Translations under genes and position numbers: made by a program | Source of the DNA: Arcobacter suis CECT 7833 | GTDB taxonomy: Bacteria > Campylobacterota > Campylobacteria > Campylobacterales > Arcobacteraceae | NCBI RefSeq assembly: GCF_003544815.1 | Contig: NZ_CP032100.1 | Location: 930,001-994,000 of the forward strand | DNA: 64,000 bases | Direction: 5' to 3' | Notes under the pieces: generated by a model | Told to the model about the DNA's origin: nothing | The model's database searches: none | The model's input: the letters and a program-made list of their open reading frames with translations, nothing else | Shown here: positions 48,211 to 58,692 of the stretch, piece after piece | How the letters are laid out: every line of letters starts with the position of its first letter | How positions within the stretch are numbered: position 1 is the stretch's first letter

Positions 48211-49788
48211 ATGAATATTTTAAAAATAATACTCCTTAATTTATTGATTTTCTCATTTTCATACTCTTCTACTTTTGAGGAGTTATCTAGCAAATTATCA
48301 GATAATAGTTTCAAAGTAAAAGAAGATGTTTTAAATGAGTTAATAATAAATTATAAAGATGAACAAAGATTAGAAATTTTATTACAAAATATGCTTTTAG
48401 GAAATTTATATTTTCAAAATCAAAGCAATGAAATCCTATTTTTAGAGAAAGATAGTTTTAAATCTATATTTACTAATAATGTTATTTCAAATGCTAATCA
48501 AGATGATTTTTCAAAAGTAAAAATAAATAATAAATTAAGAAGTGTTATAAAAGCCTCATTGGCAAAAATAAATCTTTTTGCAAAAGATGAAAACAAAAGA
48601 TTAAATGCAGCAAAAAATATCTTGGAAAACTTAGAAGAGCAAGATAAAGAGATTATTTTAGAGGCTTTAAAAAGTGAAAAAAAATCTTCAATAAAAGATA
48701 TTTTACTTGAGAGCCTTGCAAACATAACTGCAAAGTTTTCAAGAGGTGAAGAACAACTAAAAGCTATAAGTGAACTTGGTGGATTTTTATCTGCAAAATC
48801 ACTTGAAACTTTGACTGGTTTAAAAGAGTCAAATGATGAAAAAATAAAAGAGGCAGTTAAAAATGCTTTAAATGAAATAGAATTTAGTAAATCTATTTAT
48901 TCATTTATTGAAACTGCATTTTTTGGGCTTTCTCAAGGTTCAGTTTTACTTTTAGCTGCTATTGGTTTAGCGATTACTTTTGGGGTTATGAAAGTAATAA
49001 ATATGGCTCACGGGGAGTTAATAATGATTGGAGCGTATACAACTTATACAATCCAACAATTAATGCCAAATATGATTGAGTATTCTGTAATCATCGCAAT
49101 TCCTGCTGCATTTATAATAAGTGGATTAGTGGGAATTGCTATTGAAAGATTGGTTATTAGACATCTTTATGGAAGACCACTTGAGACATTATTGGCAACT
49201 TTTGGGATAAGTTTGATTTTACAACAAGTGGTGAGAACAATATTTTCTCCTCTAAATCAAGAGGTAAAAACACCATCTTGGATGAGTGGAGCTTTGGAAA
49301 TAAATGGGGCTTTATCTTTGACTTACAATAGATTGTATGTTGTGATTTTCGCTTTTATTGTATTTTTTGCGATTCTTTATGTGATGAAAAAAACATCATT
49401 AGGACTAAAAGTTCGAGCTGTTTCTCAAAATAGACCAATAGCAAGAGCTATGGGAATCCAATCAAGTAAAATAGATGCAATCACTTTTGGGATTGGTTCA
49501 GGAATCGCTGGCGTTGCTGGCGTTGCTTTATCACAGCTTACAAATGTAGGACCAAATCTTGGACAAGCTTATATTGTTGATTCATTTATGGTTGTTGTAT
49601 TTGGTGGAGTGGGAAATTTATGGGGAACGCTAATCGCTTCATTTACACTAGGAGAGATAAATAAATTTATTGAGCCACTTGCAGGTGCGATTTTGGCAAA
49701 AGTTATCATACTTGTGTTTATTATCTTATTTATACAAAAAAGACCTAGAGGATTATTTCCTCAAAAAGGTCGAGATGCACAGGATTAA
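48211..49788 (+). CDS. urtB: urea ABC transporter, permease UrtB
   Basis: 525 aa. After a signal-like N-terminus (ILLNLLIFSFSYSSTFEEL) comes a ~220-residue helical extracytoplasmic extension, which UrtB proteins have and LivH does not. The permease follows: ITFGVMKVINMAHGELIMIG, RPLETLLATFGISLILQQ, and FGGVGNLWGTLIASFTLGE. It pairs with UrtC to form the urea channel. Start ATG 48211 is behind AAGGAAAT. Confidence 0.95.
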   Translation: MNILKIILLNLLIFSFSYSSTFEELSSKLSDNSFKVKEDVLNELIINYKDEQRLEILLQNMLLGNLYFQNQSNEILFLEKDSFKSIFTNNVISNANQDDFSKVKINNKLRSVIKASLAKINLFAKDENKRLNAAKNILENLEEQDKEIILEALKSEKKSSIKDILLESLANITAKFSRGEEQLKAISELGGFLSAKSLETLTGLKESNDEKIKEAVKNALNEIEFSKSIYSFIETAFFGLSQGSVLLLAAIGLAITFGVMKVINMAHGELIMIGAYTTYTIQQLMPNMIEYSVIIAIPAAFIISGLVGIAIERLVIRHLYGRPLETLLATFGISLILQQVVRTIFSPLNQEVKTPSWMSGALEINGALSLTYNRLYVVIFAFIVFFAILYVMKKTSLGLKVRAVSQNRPIARAMGIQSSKIDAITFGIGSGIAGVAGVALSQLTNVGPNLGQAYIVDSFMVVVFGGVGNLWGTLIASFTLGEINKFIEPLAGAILAKVIILVFIILFIQKRPRGLFPQKGRDAQD

Positions 49789-49791
49789 AAA

Positions 49792-50901
49792 ATGGAAAAT
49801 AAATCAATAATTTTAAGAATTTTAGAAAATGACAAGGGTGGAAAAGTAGTTTTATCATCTTTGGCTGTTGTTGTGTTTGTGGTTGCATTTTGTAATTTGT
49901 TTATTCCTGAAAGCTCAGTTTTTCATATCTCAACTTTTACAGTTACGATTTTGGGAAAATATTTAGCTTTTGCACTTTTGGCATTGGCTTTGGACTTAGT
50001 TTGGGGATATTTAGGGATTTTAAGTCTAGGTCATGGGGCTTTTTTTGCACTTGGTGGATATGCCTTTGCCATGTATTTAATGCGTCAAATTGGAGATAGG
50101 GGAGTTTATGGAAATGCTGAACTTCCAGACTTTATGGTATTTATGAACTTAAAAGAACTTCCTTGGTTTTGGATGGGTTTTGATAATCCAATATTTGCAA
50201 TTTTAATGGTGATGATAGTTCCAGCAATTTTGGCTTTTGTATTTGGTTGGTTTGCATTTAGAAGTAGGGTAACAGGAGTTTATTTATCAATCATAACTCA
50301 AGCTTTAACTTATGCTTTGATGTTGGCATTTTTTAGAAATGATATGGGTTTTGGTGGAAACAATGGTTTGACAGATTTCAAAGATATTTTTGGCTTTGAT
50401 TTATCAGCGGATAGTACAAGGGTTGCTTTATTGATAATCACTTTTTTTGCTTTGGTTTTAGGATATTTGATTTGCAGATTTATCATAAATTCAAGACTAG
50501 GTCGAGTTGTAATCTCAATAAGAGATGCTGAAAGTAGAGTGAGATTTTTGGGTTATAAAGTTGAGCAATATAAACTTTTTATATTTGTCGTTTCAGCCGT
50601 GCTTGCAGGAATTGCAGGAGCTTTATATGTGCCTCAAGTTGCAATCATAAATCCAAATGTATTTTCTCCACTTTTTTCTATTGAGTTAGTAATTTGGGTT
50701 GCTATTGGTGGACGAGGAACTTTGTATGGAGCGATTATTGGCGCTATTGTGGTAAGTCTTGCAAGTACTTATTTCACGTCTGCACTTCCAGAAGTTTGGT
50801 TATATGCTCTTGGTGGATTATTTGTGGTAGTTACTTTATATCTTCCTAAGGGAATAGTTGGGTTAATAGCCATGATAAATGAAAAAAGAAAGGCTTCATA
50901 A
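49792..50901 (+). CDS. urtC: urea ABC transporter, permease UrtC
   Basis: 369 aa. LALDLVWGYLGILSLGHGAF marks a LivM-type permease. The large loop with MRQIGDRGVYGNAELPDFMV and GNNGLTDFKDIFGFD are as expected for UrtC. RGTLYGAIIGAIVVSLASTY is near the C-terminus. It starts 3 nt after urtB and its stop overlaps the urtD start by one base. Confidence 0.95.
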   Translation: MENKSIILRILENDKGGKVVLSSLAVVVFVVAFCNLFIPESSVFHISTFTVTILGKYLAFALLALALDLVWGYLGILSLGHGAFFALGGYAFAMYLMRQIGDRGVYGNAELPDFMVFMNLKELPWFWMGFDNPIFAILMVMIVPAILAFVFGWFAFRSRVTGVYLSIITQALTYALMLAFFRNDMGFGGNNGLTDFKDIFGFDLSADSTRVALLIITFFALVLGYLICRFIINSRLGRVVISIRDAESRVRFLGYKVEQYKLFIFVVSAVLAGIAGALYVPQVAIINPNVFSPLFSIELVIWVAIGGRGTLYGAIIGAIVVSLASTYFTSALPEVWLYALGGLFVVVTLYLPKGIVGLIAMINEKRKAS

Positions 50902-51689
50902 TGGTATCTTTAAGAAATAGAAATGAAGATAATATCGGAGATTTAAAAATAGGAAGTAGAATTCTTCTTGTGGATGGTGTAAGTGTTAGTTTTGATGGAT
51001 TTAAGGCTTTAAATAATCTTAGTTTTTCTATAAATTATGGGGAACTAAGATGTATCATCGGAGCAAATGGAGCTGGAAAATCAACAATGATGGATGTTGT
51101 AACAGGTAAAACAAGACCAGATTCAGGAAGTGTGATTTTTGGAGAAGCTGTTGATTTATTGAGTTTAGATGAGCCAACAATCGCCCAAATAGGAATTGGA
51201 AGAAAGTTTCAAAAGCCAACAGTTTTTCAAAATCACACAGTTTTTGAAAACCTAGAACTTGCTATGAAAGATGATAAAAGATTTTTTAAAACACTTTTTT
51301 CAAAGTTGAGTTCAGAGCAAAAAGACAAAATCGAAGAAACCATGAAACTAATAGGTCTAAAAGAACTTTATAATCTTGAAGCAGGGATTTTATCGCACGG
51401 TCAAAAACAGTGGCTAGAAATAGGAATGTTAATTATGCAAGAACCAAAACTTTTACTTGTGGATGAACCAGTTGCAGGAATGACACCACAAGAAGTGGAA
51501 AAAACAGCAGAAATTTTGACAAGTTTAGCTGTAAATAATGCAGTTGTAGTTGTGGAACATGATATGGAATTTATAAGAAGTATCGCAAAAAAAGTGACAG
51601 TTTTACATGAGGGTTCTGTTTTGGCTGAGGGTTCTATGGACTCAATCCAAAATAACGAAAAAGTGCGAAAAGTTTACCTAGGGGAATAA
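50901..51689 (+). CDS. urtD: urea ABC transporter, ATPase UrtD
   Basis: 262 aa. Walker A is GANGAGKSTMMD, the signature is LSHGQKQWLEIG, Walker B is LLLVDEPVAGM, and HD-switch VVVEHDMEF is present. LSHGQKQWLEIGMLI separates UrtD from LivG. Starts ATG in the TAATG overlap with urtC. It powers urea import with UrtE. Confidence 0.95.
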   Translation: MVSLRNRNEDNIGDLKIGSRILLVDGVSVSFDGFKALNNLSFSINYGELRCIIGANGAGKSTMMDVVTGKTRPDSGSVIFGEAVDLLSLDEPTIAQIGIGRKFQKPTVFQNHTVFENLELAMKDDKRFFKTLFSKLSSEQKDKIEETMKLIGLKELYNLEAGILSHGQKQWLEIGMLIMQEPKLLLVDEPVAGMTPQEVEKTAEILTSLAVNNAVVVVEHDMEFIRSIAKKVTVLHEGSVLAEGSMDSIQNNEKVRKVYLGE

Positions 51690-51690
51690 A

Positions 51691-52386
51691 ATGTTAAAAC
51701 TAGAAAAAATAAACCAATATTACGGACAAAGCCACACTTTATGGGATTTGGATTTAGAGATAAAAAAAGGAAGATGCACTTGTCTTATGGGAAGAAATGG
51801 AGTTGGAAAAACAACTATCAGTAAAGTAATTATGGGATTACTTCCTATAAAAGATGGAAAAATAATCTATGAGGGAAATGACATCTCAAAACTTTCAGAC
51901 TTCCAAAGAGCAGGAATTGCAATAGGTTATGTTCCACAAGGAAGAGAGATTTTCTCACAGCTAACTGTAAAAGAAAATCTTGAAATTGGAGTGATGACAA
52001 ATAGAAATAAAATCAAAAAAATCCCAGATAAAATCTACGATTTATTTCCAGTTCTAAAAGATATGGCAAATAGAAAAGGTGGAGATTTAAGTGGAGGTCA
52101 ACAACAGCAGTTAGCAATTGGAAGAGCTTTATGTATCGACCCAAACTTTCTAATTCTAGATGAACCAAGTGAAGGAATCCAACCAAATATCGTAGCTCAA
52201 ATAGGACAAGTTATTGATTATCTAACCAAAGAAGAACAAATCACAGTATTGCTAGTAGAGCAAAAACTACCCTTTGCAAGAAGACATGGTGATGACTTTT
52301 ATGTAATAGATAGGGGAAGTGTTGTGGCAAATGGTGAGATAGTGCAACTTAGTGATGAGATTATTAGGAAGTATATGTCAGTATAA
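51691..52386 (+). CDS. urtE: urea ABC transporter, ATPase UrtE
   Basis: 231 aa. Walker A GRNGVGKTTISK, signature LSGGQQQQLAIGRAL, Walker B FLILDEPSEGIQP and the switch VLLVEQKL are complete. INQYYGQSHTLWDLDLEI and GYVPQGREIFSQLTVKENLE are typical UrtE/LivF. It is the last transporter gene. A 135-bp gap with a possible promoter separates it from ureD. Confidence 0.95.
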   Translation: MLKLEKINQYYGQSHTLWDLDLEIKKGRCTCLMGRNGVGKTTISKVIMGLLPIKDGKIIYEGNDISKLSDFQRAGIAIGYVPQGREIFSQLTVKENLEIGVMTNRNKIKKIPDKIYDLFPVLKDMANRKGGDLSGGQQQQLAIGRALCIDPNFLILDEPSEGIQPNIVAQIGQVIDYLTKEEQITVLLVEQKLPFARRHGDDFYVIDRGSVVANGEIVQLSDEIIRKYMSV

Positions 52387-52439
52387 ATTTTTTATATAAG
52401 AAAGTATTTTTAAGCTGAAAAATCAATAGCCCAAATCTA

Positions 52440-52491
52440 TATAATATTTATACAGCTGAAGAAAAAGTAATCTATATTTTTTTGATAAAAT
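52440..52491 (+). promoter_or_regulatory. possible ureD promoter region
   Basis: TATAAT at 52440-52445 and GATAAAAT at 52484-52491 are two candidate -10 boxes in the 135-bp gap between urtE and ureD. No convincing -35 and no recognisable nickel-regulator (NikR) palindrome is seen. Confidence 0.35.
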
Positions 52492-52521
52492 ATTTACAGA
52501 CAAAAGAGCTTTAGGAGAAAA

Positions 52522-53274
52522 ATGAGTATTAAATTTGCTTTTAAAGATGACAAATTTTCTTTAGATAAATTACAACTTCCCTCAAGACACTATTATTTTA
52601 ACGATAATGAAAATTATATAAAGTTATTAAATATTGGAGAAGGAATTTTTCCAAAGGATAAAATCAGAACATCTTTAAACCTTGATAATTCAAATTTAAT
52701 CTTAACAACCGAATCAGCTACAAAAATCTATCAGTCACAAAAAGAGTATGGAATCCAAAAAATTGATATTGTTTTGAAAAATAACTCAAATTTAGAGTTT
52801 ATAAATGATGAGTTGATTTTATATAAAGACTCTCGATATATTCAGTTTTTTAATCTAAAAAGCGATGAAAATTCAACTTTCTTTTACACTGATATTTTGA
52901 GTCGTGGAAGAAGTTTTGAGAATTTTGATTTCTCAAAAATGAAAATAAAAAACAGATTTTTTGAAAATGAAAAACTAGAATATATAGAAAAATTCGATAT
53001 TTTAGGTGATGAATTAAAAGATTATATCACTAGAAAAAACAGTGTTAATTTCATTTTTGCAAAGTTTTATATAAAAACTAACCATAATGAGCAATTTTTA
53101 AACAGCTTACATCTAGAAAATTTTGAGAGTTTTTCATATAGTAAACAAAAAAAAATTATTCTAGGTTCTATTAGTTCGAATAATATGTTTGAACTAAAAA
53201 CAAAAATTACAAAAGTTTGGGAACTATATAGAAAACAATTAAATAAAAAGAGTTTTAATTTAGGTAAACAATAA
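52522..53274 (+). CDS. ureD: urease accessory protein UreD (UreH)
   Basis: 250 aa. [40 protein letters not shown] and [20 protein letters not shown] follow the UreD family. UreD binds apo-urease and channels nickel from the UreFG complex into the active site. TTAGGAGAAAAATG gives the start. It heads the urease operon and ends 10 nt before ureAB. Confidence 0.9.
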   Translation: MSIKFAFKDDKFSLDKLQLPSRHYYFNDNENYIKLLNIGEGIFPKDKIRTSLNLDNSNLILTTESATKIYQSQKEYGIQKIDIVLKNNSNLEFINDELILYKDSRYIQFFNLKSDENSTFFYTDILSRGRSFENFDFSKMKIKNRFFENEKLEYIEKFDILGDELKDYITRKNSVNFIFAKFYIKTNHNEQFLNSLHLENFESFSYSKQKKIILGSISSNNMFELKTKITKVWELYRKQLNKKSFNLGKQ

Positions 53275-53284
53275 AGAGGTAAAA

Positions 53285-53962
53285 ATGTTTCTTACAAATC
53301 GTGAACAAGAAAAACTAATGCTTTATACAGCTTCATGTCTAGCACATGAGAGAAAAAATAGAGGTTTGAAACTAAACTTTCCAGAAGCTACAGCAATTTT
53401 AAGCTCATATATAATCGAGGGTGCAAGAGATGGAAAAAGTGTTGCCCAACTTATGGTTGATGCTACAAAAGTTTTAAAAGAAGATGAGGTTATGGAAGGA
53501 GTGGCTTCCATGATGCAAATGGTTCAAGTTGAAGCTACTTTTGATGATGGTACAAAACTTGTTACTGTTCATAATCCAATTCCTTACTCTAAAACTTCTA
53601 TGATTCCAGGGGAATATATAGTAGATGAGGGTGAAATAGAACTAAATGCAAATAAACAAATTATTACTATTGAAGTGGAAAACAAAGGTGATAGACCAGT
53701 TCAAATAGGTTCTCACTATCACTTCTTTGAAGTAAATAGTGCTTTAAGTTTTGATAGAAACCAAGCTTATGGAAAAAGACTTGATGTTGCAGCTGGAACT
53801 TCGGTGAGATTTGAACCAGGTTCAATAAAAAAAATAAATCTAATAGATTTTGGTGGACGAAGATATGTAAGTGGATTTAATGGTTTGGTTGAGGGCTTTT
53901 TGGACGATGTTAATGTAAAAGCCAAAGCAATGGAAAATCTAAATAAGTTTTTAGGAGTATAA
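53285..53962 (+). CDS. ureAB: urease gamma-beta fusion subunit
   Basis: 225 aa: residues 1-100 are the gamma subunit ([40 protein letters not shown]), and about 105-225 the beta subunit ([58 protein letters not shown]). The same fusion is called UreA in Helicobacter. It assembles with UreC. It starts MFLTNREQ behind AAAGAGG. Confidence 0.95.
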   Translation: MFLTNREQEKLMLYTASCLAHERKNRGLKLNFPEATAILSSYIIEGARDGKSVAQLMVDATKVLKEDEVMEGVASMMQMVQVEATFDDGTKLVTVHNPIPYSKTSMIPGEYIVDEGEIELNANKQIITIEVENKGDRPVQIGSHYHFFEVNSALSFDRNQAYGKRLDVAAGTSVRFEPGSIKKINLIDFGGRRYVSGFNGLVEGFLDDVNVKAKAMENLNKFLGV

Positions 53963-53963
53963 G

Positions 53964-55667
53964 ATGAAAATGTCAAAAGAAAAATATGCTTCAATGTATG
54001 GACCAACTGTTGGTGATAGATTTAGACTTGCCGATACTTCATTAATCGCAAAAATTGAAAAAGATTACACTATTTATGGAGAAGAGAGTAAATTTGGTGG
54101 TGGAAAAACTATAAGGGACGGAATGGCTCAAAGTCCAACTGCTGTTGAAGTTGCTGATTTGATTATTACAAATGCAATAATCATTGACTATACAGGTATT
54201 TACAAAGCTGATATTGGAATCAAAGATGGCAAAATCAGCGCCATTGGAAAATCAGGAAATCCAAATCTATGTGATGGAATAACCCATGGCTTAGAAATTG
54301 GAGCAAATACTGAAATTCTTTCAGCTGAGGGTAAAATTATCACAGCTGGTGGAATTGACACACATATTCACTTTATAAGTCCGGGTCAAATAGATGAAGC
54401 CTTAGCTAGTGGAGTAACAACCATGATTGGTGGAGGAACAGGACCAAACACTGGAACAAATGCCACAACTTGTACTCCAGGGGCTTGGAATATCGCAAAA
54501 ATGATTCAAAGTGTGGATGATTTACCTTTAAACTTTGGATTTATGGGAAAAGGAAATAGCTCAAGCAAAGAAGCTTTAGAAGTTCAAATAAAAGCGGGAG
54601 CAATGGGACTTAAACTTCACGAGGATTGGGGAAGTACTCCAAATGCCATAGATACTTGTTTAAGTGTAGCAGAAAAGTATGATGTACAAGTTGCAATTCA
54701 TACGGATACACTTAATGAATCAGGATTTGTGGAAACAACTGTTGGAAGTTTTAAAAATAGAACAATTCACACTTTCCATAGTGAAGGTGCTGGTGGTGGA
54801 CATGCACCTGATATTATAAAAGTAGCTGGTTTAGCAAATGTACTTCCAGCAAGTACGAATCCCACTTTACCATACACAAAAAATACAATAGAAGAACATC
54901 TTGATATGCTTATGGTTTGTCATCACTTAAGCCCAAAAATTCCAGAAGATGTCAGTTTTGCAGAAAGTAGAATTAGAGGAAAAACAATAGCAGCGGAAGA
55001 TGTACTTCATGATATTGGAGCTATTTCAATCACAAGTTCTGATTCACAAGCAATGGGAAGAGTTGGGGAAGTATTAATACGAACATGGCAAGTTGCAGAC
55101 TCTATGAAACAACAAAGAGGAATCTTAGAAGGTGATGATGAAAAAAGCGATAATAATAGAATCAAAAGATATATAGCAAAATATACAATAAACCCAGCCA
55201 TCGCTTCAGGAATTGATGAATATGTTGGAAGTGTAGAAGTTGGGAAAATGGCAGATTTAGTTTTATGGAATAGGGCATTTTTTGGAGTAAAACCAGAAAT
55301 TATCATAAAAGGTGGATTTATAGCACTTGCATTAATGGGTGATTCAAATGCCTCAATTCCAACACCAGAACCAAGTATGTATAGAAAAATGTTTGGAAGT
55401 CTTGGAAAGGCATCGGCAAAAACAAGTGTAATCTTCACCTCAAAAGTAGCTCTTGAAGATGATTTAGATGTAAAACTAGGAATCAGCAAATCAATGTTGG
55501 TTGTTAAAAACACAAGAACAATAGGCAAAAAAGATATGAAACTAAATGACTTCATAGGAGATATAAAAGTAGATCCAGAAACTTATGATGTAACAGTAAA
55601 TGGTGAACTAATAGAGTCAAACTATGTATCAGTAGTTCCAATGGCTAAAAAATATTTTATGTTTTAG
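53964..55667 (+). CDS. ureC: urease alpha (catalytic) subunit
   Basis: 567 aa (UreB in Helicobacter naming). [20 protein letters not shown] at the start; HIHFISPG supplies metal-binding His residues; [15 protein letters not shown] carries the carbamylated Lys; [10 protein letters not shown] and [14 protein letters not shown] carry further His; [10 protein letters not shown] is the active-site flap Cys-His. All expected nickel ligands are present. It hydrolyses urea to ammonia and carbamate. The ATGAAAATG gives two possible starts 6 nt apart. Confidence 0.97.
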   Translation: MKMSKEKYASMYGPTVGDRFRLADTSLIAKIEKDYTIYGEESKFGGGKTIRDGMAQSPTAVEVADLIITNAIIIDYTGIYKADIGIKDGKISAIGKSGNPNLCDGITHGLEIGANTEILSAEGKIITAGGIDTHIHFISPGQIDEALASGVTTMIGGGTGPNTGTNATTCTPGAWNIAKMIQSVDDLPLNFGFMGKGNSSSKEALEVQIKAGAMGLKLHEDWGSTPNAIDTCLSVAEKYDVQVAIHTDTLNESGFVETTVGSFKNRTIHTFHSEGAGGGHAPDIIKVAGLANVLPASTNPTLPYTKNTIEEHLDMLMVCHHLSPKIPEDVSFAESRIRGKTIAAEDVLHDIGAISITSSDSQAMGRVGEVLIRTWQVADSMKQQRGILEGDDEKSDNNRIKRYIAKYTINPAIASGIDEYVGSVEVGKMADLVLWNRAFFGVKPEIIIKGGFIALALMGDSNASIPTPEPSMYRKMFGSLGKASAKTSVIFTSKVALEDDLDVKLGISKSMLVVKNTRTIGKKDMKLNDFIGDIKVDPETYDVTVNGELIESNYVSVVPMAKKYFMF

Positions 55668-55676
55668 GAAAAAATA

Positions 55677-56123
55677 GTGACATTTAGCGTAATAAAAAAA
55701 GTAATAGAGATAAAAAAAGACATTGTTGCAAACGATGAGGTTGAACTCTCTTGGTTTGATATGCAAAAACCAAATTTAACAGCTGTTAGTAAAAAAGGTG
55801 TAAATTTAGTTGTTAAAGCTAAGTTTACACACCTACATGAAAATGATATTTTAGTTTGTGAAGATGGCTATACTATAAAAGTTAAAAGAAGTGAAGATGA
55901 GATTTTTACTTTAGAATTTAGTGATGCTTTGACTTTTGCTAAAACAGCTTATGAGATTGGGAATAGACATCAACCTTTGATGATTGAAGAGTTTAAAATC
56001 ATTGTTTTAGATGATATTTCACTTTCAGATATTATCAAAGATTCTTATGCAAATACAGCTGTAAAGTGTGAGAAAACAAAAGGCTACTTTAAACCAAATG
56101 GTAAAGCACACCACAGCCACTAA
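55677..56123 (+). CDS. ureE: urease accessory protein UreE, nickel chaperone
   Basis: 148 aa, GTG start. FAKTAYEIGNRHQPLMIEEF is the conserved metal-binding block, with the interface His. It ends with a short His-rich tail (KAHHSH) typical of nickel donors. It hands nickel to UreG. It ends one base before the ureF start. Confidence 0.93.
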   Translation: MTFSVIKKVIEIKKDIVANDEVELSWFDMQKPNLTAVSKKGVNLVVKAKFTHLHENDILVCEDGYTIKVKRSEDEIFTLEFSDALTFAKTAYEIGNRHQPLMIEEFKIIVLDDISLSDIIKDSYANTAVKCEKTKGYFKPNGKAHHSH

Positions 56124-56124
56124 T

Positions 56125-56814
56125 ATGACTAAAAAAACAAATCTAAAAAGCCTAAGCAGATTTTTACAAATACTTGATGGAACATTTCCCTCAGGTGTTT
56201 TTGTGCACTCTTTTGGGCTTGAACCACATATTATAAAAGAGAATGTAAAAGATATAGATGGTTTAAAAATTTATCTAAAAAATCTAATCATTGACCAATA
56301 CTCAAAAATGGAGTTCGTTTATATAAAAAAAGTTTTTGAAGCTTTAGAAAACAACAAACTAAATTTAGTAAAAAAACTTGATAATCAATATGGCTCATAT
56401 CTTACTTTTGAGTATGCAAAAGCTTCTAAAAATATGGGAGATAACTATTTCACTCAAATAAAAAATCTAGCTTCAAAAGATATTGTAAAAGAGTATTTTC
56501 AAGCCATAGAAGAAAAAAAATCTGAATCAAATGAGATAATAGTTTTAAGTGCTTATGCCTTTGATTTAGATATTTGTATGGAAGATTTTATTGTAATGTG
56601 GACTAAAAAGAATCTAATAAATATTGCAGCAACAAGCCTTAAAATATCAAGAATAAAACCATCTGAAATTCAACAAATGTTATTTGAGTTTGATGAGATT
56701 TTAGAAAACTTAGGATTTGAAAATATAGAGAATAAAATTACAAATTTTAATCCGCTATTTGAGGAAATTATTTTTTCTCACAAAAATTTAGAACCCAAAA
56801 TGTTCACAACTTAA
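56125..56814 (+). CDS. ureF: urease accessory protein UreF
   Basis: 229 aa from ATG 56125 (MTKKTNLKSLSRFLQILDGT), two bases after the ureE stop. An upstream in-frame start at 56068 would add residues from inside ureE and is unlikely. FPSGVFVHSFGLEPHIIKEN is the conserved UreF block. It links UreD to UreG as the activation scaffold. Confidence 0.92.
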   Translation: MTKKTNLKSLSRFLQILDGTFPSGVFVHSFGLEPHIIKENVKDIDGLKIYLKNLIIDQYSKMEFVYIKKVFEALENNKLNLVKKLDNQYGSYLTFEYAKASKNMGDNYFTQIKNLASKDIVKEYFQAIEEKKSESNEIIVLSAYAFDLDICMEDFIVMWTKKNLINIAATSLKISRIKPSEIQQMLFEFDEILENLGFENIENKITNFNPLFEEIIFSHKNLEPKMFTT

Positions 56815-56844
56815 TTCGATAATATTTTAAAAATGGAGTAATAA

Positions 56845-57432
56845 ATGGCACTAAAAATAGGAATAGCAGGACCAGTTGGAAGTGGAAAAACTTCTTTGAT
56901 TGAAAGCTTAACAAACATACTAAAAGATAAATACTCTTTAGGAATTGTAACAAATGATATTTATACAACAGAAGATGCAAACTATCTAAAACAACACCTT
57001 GATTTAGATGAAAATAGAATCATTGGTGTTGAAACTGGTGGTTGTCCTCATACTGCAATTAGAGATGATATTTCTATGAATCAACGAGCAATTATTGAGC
57101 TTGAAGAGAGATTTAATCCTGATATTGTATTTGTAGAAAGTGGTGGAGATAATCTTAGTGCTACATTTTCTTATGAGTTGATTGATTATTATATGTATAT
57201 AATTGATGTAGCTCAAGGTGCTGATATTCCTCGAAAAAAAGGAGCAGGTTTACTATTTAGCGATTTACTTGTGGTAAATAAAATAGATTTAGCACCTTAC
57301 GTTGATGTGGATTTAGAGCTTATGAGAAGTGATGTATCAAATAATAGAAAAAATAAACCCTCTGTTTTTATCTCACGAAAAGATAAAGAGAGTTTAAATC
57401 AAGTAGTTTCTTGGATAGAAGCTTTAATGTGA
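56845..57432 (+). CDS. ureG: urease accessory GTPase UreG
   Basis: 195 aa. P-loop GPVGSGKTSLIESL; ETGGCPHTAIRDD has the Cys67-Pro-His69 nickel motif; FVESGGDNLSATFS and VVNKIDLAPYVDVD complete the GTPase. GTP hydrolysis drives nickel insertion. The start is behind GGAGTAATAA. It ends 2 bp from the convergent REC-PAS gene. No nickel-uptake gene follows in the window. Confidence 0.96.
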   Translation: MALKIGIAGPVGSGKTSLIESLTNILKDKYSLGIVTNDIYTTEDANYLKQHLDLDENRIIGVETGGCPHTAIRDDISMNQRAIIELEERFNPDIVFVESGGDNLSATFSYELIDYYMYIIDVAQGADIPRKKGAGLLFSDLLVVNKIDLAPYVDVDLELMRSDVSNNRKNKPSVFISRKDKESLNQVVSWIEALM

Positions 57433-57434
57433 TT

Positions 57435-58682
57435 TTATTCTGTTAAATCTCTCATTCTTGATTCAAGAGTTTTAATAACATCATTTAAATCATTTATTTT
57501 TTTGATTTTTTCAGCATTTGTTTTCATTAAAAGATCTAGTTCTTTTTTAGTAGCAGCAATTTCATTCATAGCTTCTCTATTTTTTTCTGCAAGTAAATTT
57601 TTTTCTTGTTTAACCATGGAAAGAGTTCTTGCATACTCTTCTGCCTCTTTACTTTTTACAGTCATATGTCCTAAATATTTTTCATCCACATTATGCATTT
57701 GCATTTCATAATGATCGAGTTGTCTTTGTCTGCTTAAAGTTTTGGCTCTTTGTTCATCTAATTCTTCTTGTAACCTTGGAATATATGATTCTAATTGGTT
57801 GATTTTGTCATTTAGTTCTAGAATAGTTTTTTTGTATGTGTATTCTTTTTTATTAAATTCTTGAACACTTTTTATAACTTTCTTTTGAAATTCTCTTTTT
57901 TCTATATTTTCTTGAGTTGTAGAAAAACCGATAGTTATATACTCATCCTTAAAATTTGAAGCCAATTTAAAAATTGTATTTTTAAGATAAAAAGTATCTT
58001 TATCTTTTGTTATGAACTTAGTATTTCCTGTCCAAATTTTACCTTCTTTTATAATTTCCCATGTATCATCAATTGCTTGTTTTGGAACATCCGGATGAAT
58101 AAGTTCGTTGAAATTTACATTTTTTAATTCATCTAGTGTATATTTTGAAGTAAATAACAAACTTTTATTTGCAAAAGAAATAACTCCATTTTCATCCATT
58201 TTATAAATCATCGCTACACTATCAACAGCATCTAAATATGTTTGAAGTTCTTTTTGTTTATCTTGTAGTTCTGTTTCAAAAAAACTTTTTTCACAAACTT
58301 CAGTTATTTTTTTTACAAGAATAGTTGTATCAATAGGTTTCATAATATAGTTACTAACATTTAAGTCAATAGCTTTTAATAAATTATCAGTTTCACTTCT
58401 AGCTGTGGTAAAAATCAAAGGAATAAAAGAGTCAATTACTCTAATCTTTTCTAACATTTCAAGACCATTCATAATTGGCATATTAATATCTGAAATGATT
58501 AAATCAATTTTTTCATTTGTAATTCTAGAATGTTCATATTTTTCTAGTCCCTCAAGACCATTTGAAGCTAGAATAACTTCTTTAAAAAGTTTACTGAGGA
58601 GTTTCCCTAATTTTTCTCTAGCTAACTCTTCATCTTCTACAAAAAGTACTCGTTGGTTTTTTAAAAAATCAGGTGTGAACAT
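57435..58682 (-). CDS. receiver-PAS-coiled-coil protein
   Basis: 415 aa. Receiver 1-140 is complete: VLFVEDEELAREKLGKLL, DLIISDINMPIMNGLEML, PLIFTTARSET, NYIMKPIDT. A PAS domain (VAMIYKMDENGVISFANKSL; NFNELIHPDVPKQAIDDTWE) follows, then a coiled coil of about 170 residues. No output domain is present. It is a paralogue of the protein at 32047. It lies 10 bp after the unrecognised gene 58693-59439, same strand, so they probably share a transcript. Confidence 0.8.
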   Translation of the reverse strand: MFTPDFLKNQRVLFVEDEELAREKLGKLLSKLFKEVILASNGLEGLEKYEHSRITNEKIDLIISDINMPIMNGLEMLEKIRVIDSFIPLIFTTARSETDNLLKAIDLNVSNYIMKPIDTTILVKKITEVCEKSFFETELQDKQKELQTYLDAVDSVAMIYKMDENGVISFANKSLLFTSKYTLDELKNVNFNELIHPDVPKQAIDDTWEIIKEGKIWTGNTKFITKDKDTFYLKNTIFKLASNFKDEYITIGFSTTQENIEKREFQKKVIKSVQEFNKKEYTYKKTILELNDKINQLESYIPRLQEELDEQRAKTLSRQRQLDHYEMQMHNVDEKYLGHMTVKSKEAEEYARTLSMVKQEKNLLAEKNREAMNEIAATKKELDLLMKTNAEKIKKINDLNDVIKTLESRMRDLTE

Positions 58683-58692
58683 GTTTTACCTT

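Noticed and set aside
52387-52521. NikR operator upstream of ureD
   Set aside because: No long spaced palindrome could be found in the gap.
55007-55555. Minus-strand 182-aa frame in ureC
   Set aside because: Antisense shadow of the catalytic urease subunit, which is intact.
56068-56124. Extended UreF start
   Set aside because: The extra 19 residues are encoded inside ureE and are not UreF-like; ATG 56125 directly follows the ureE stop.
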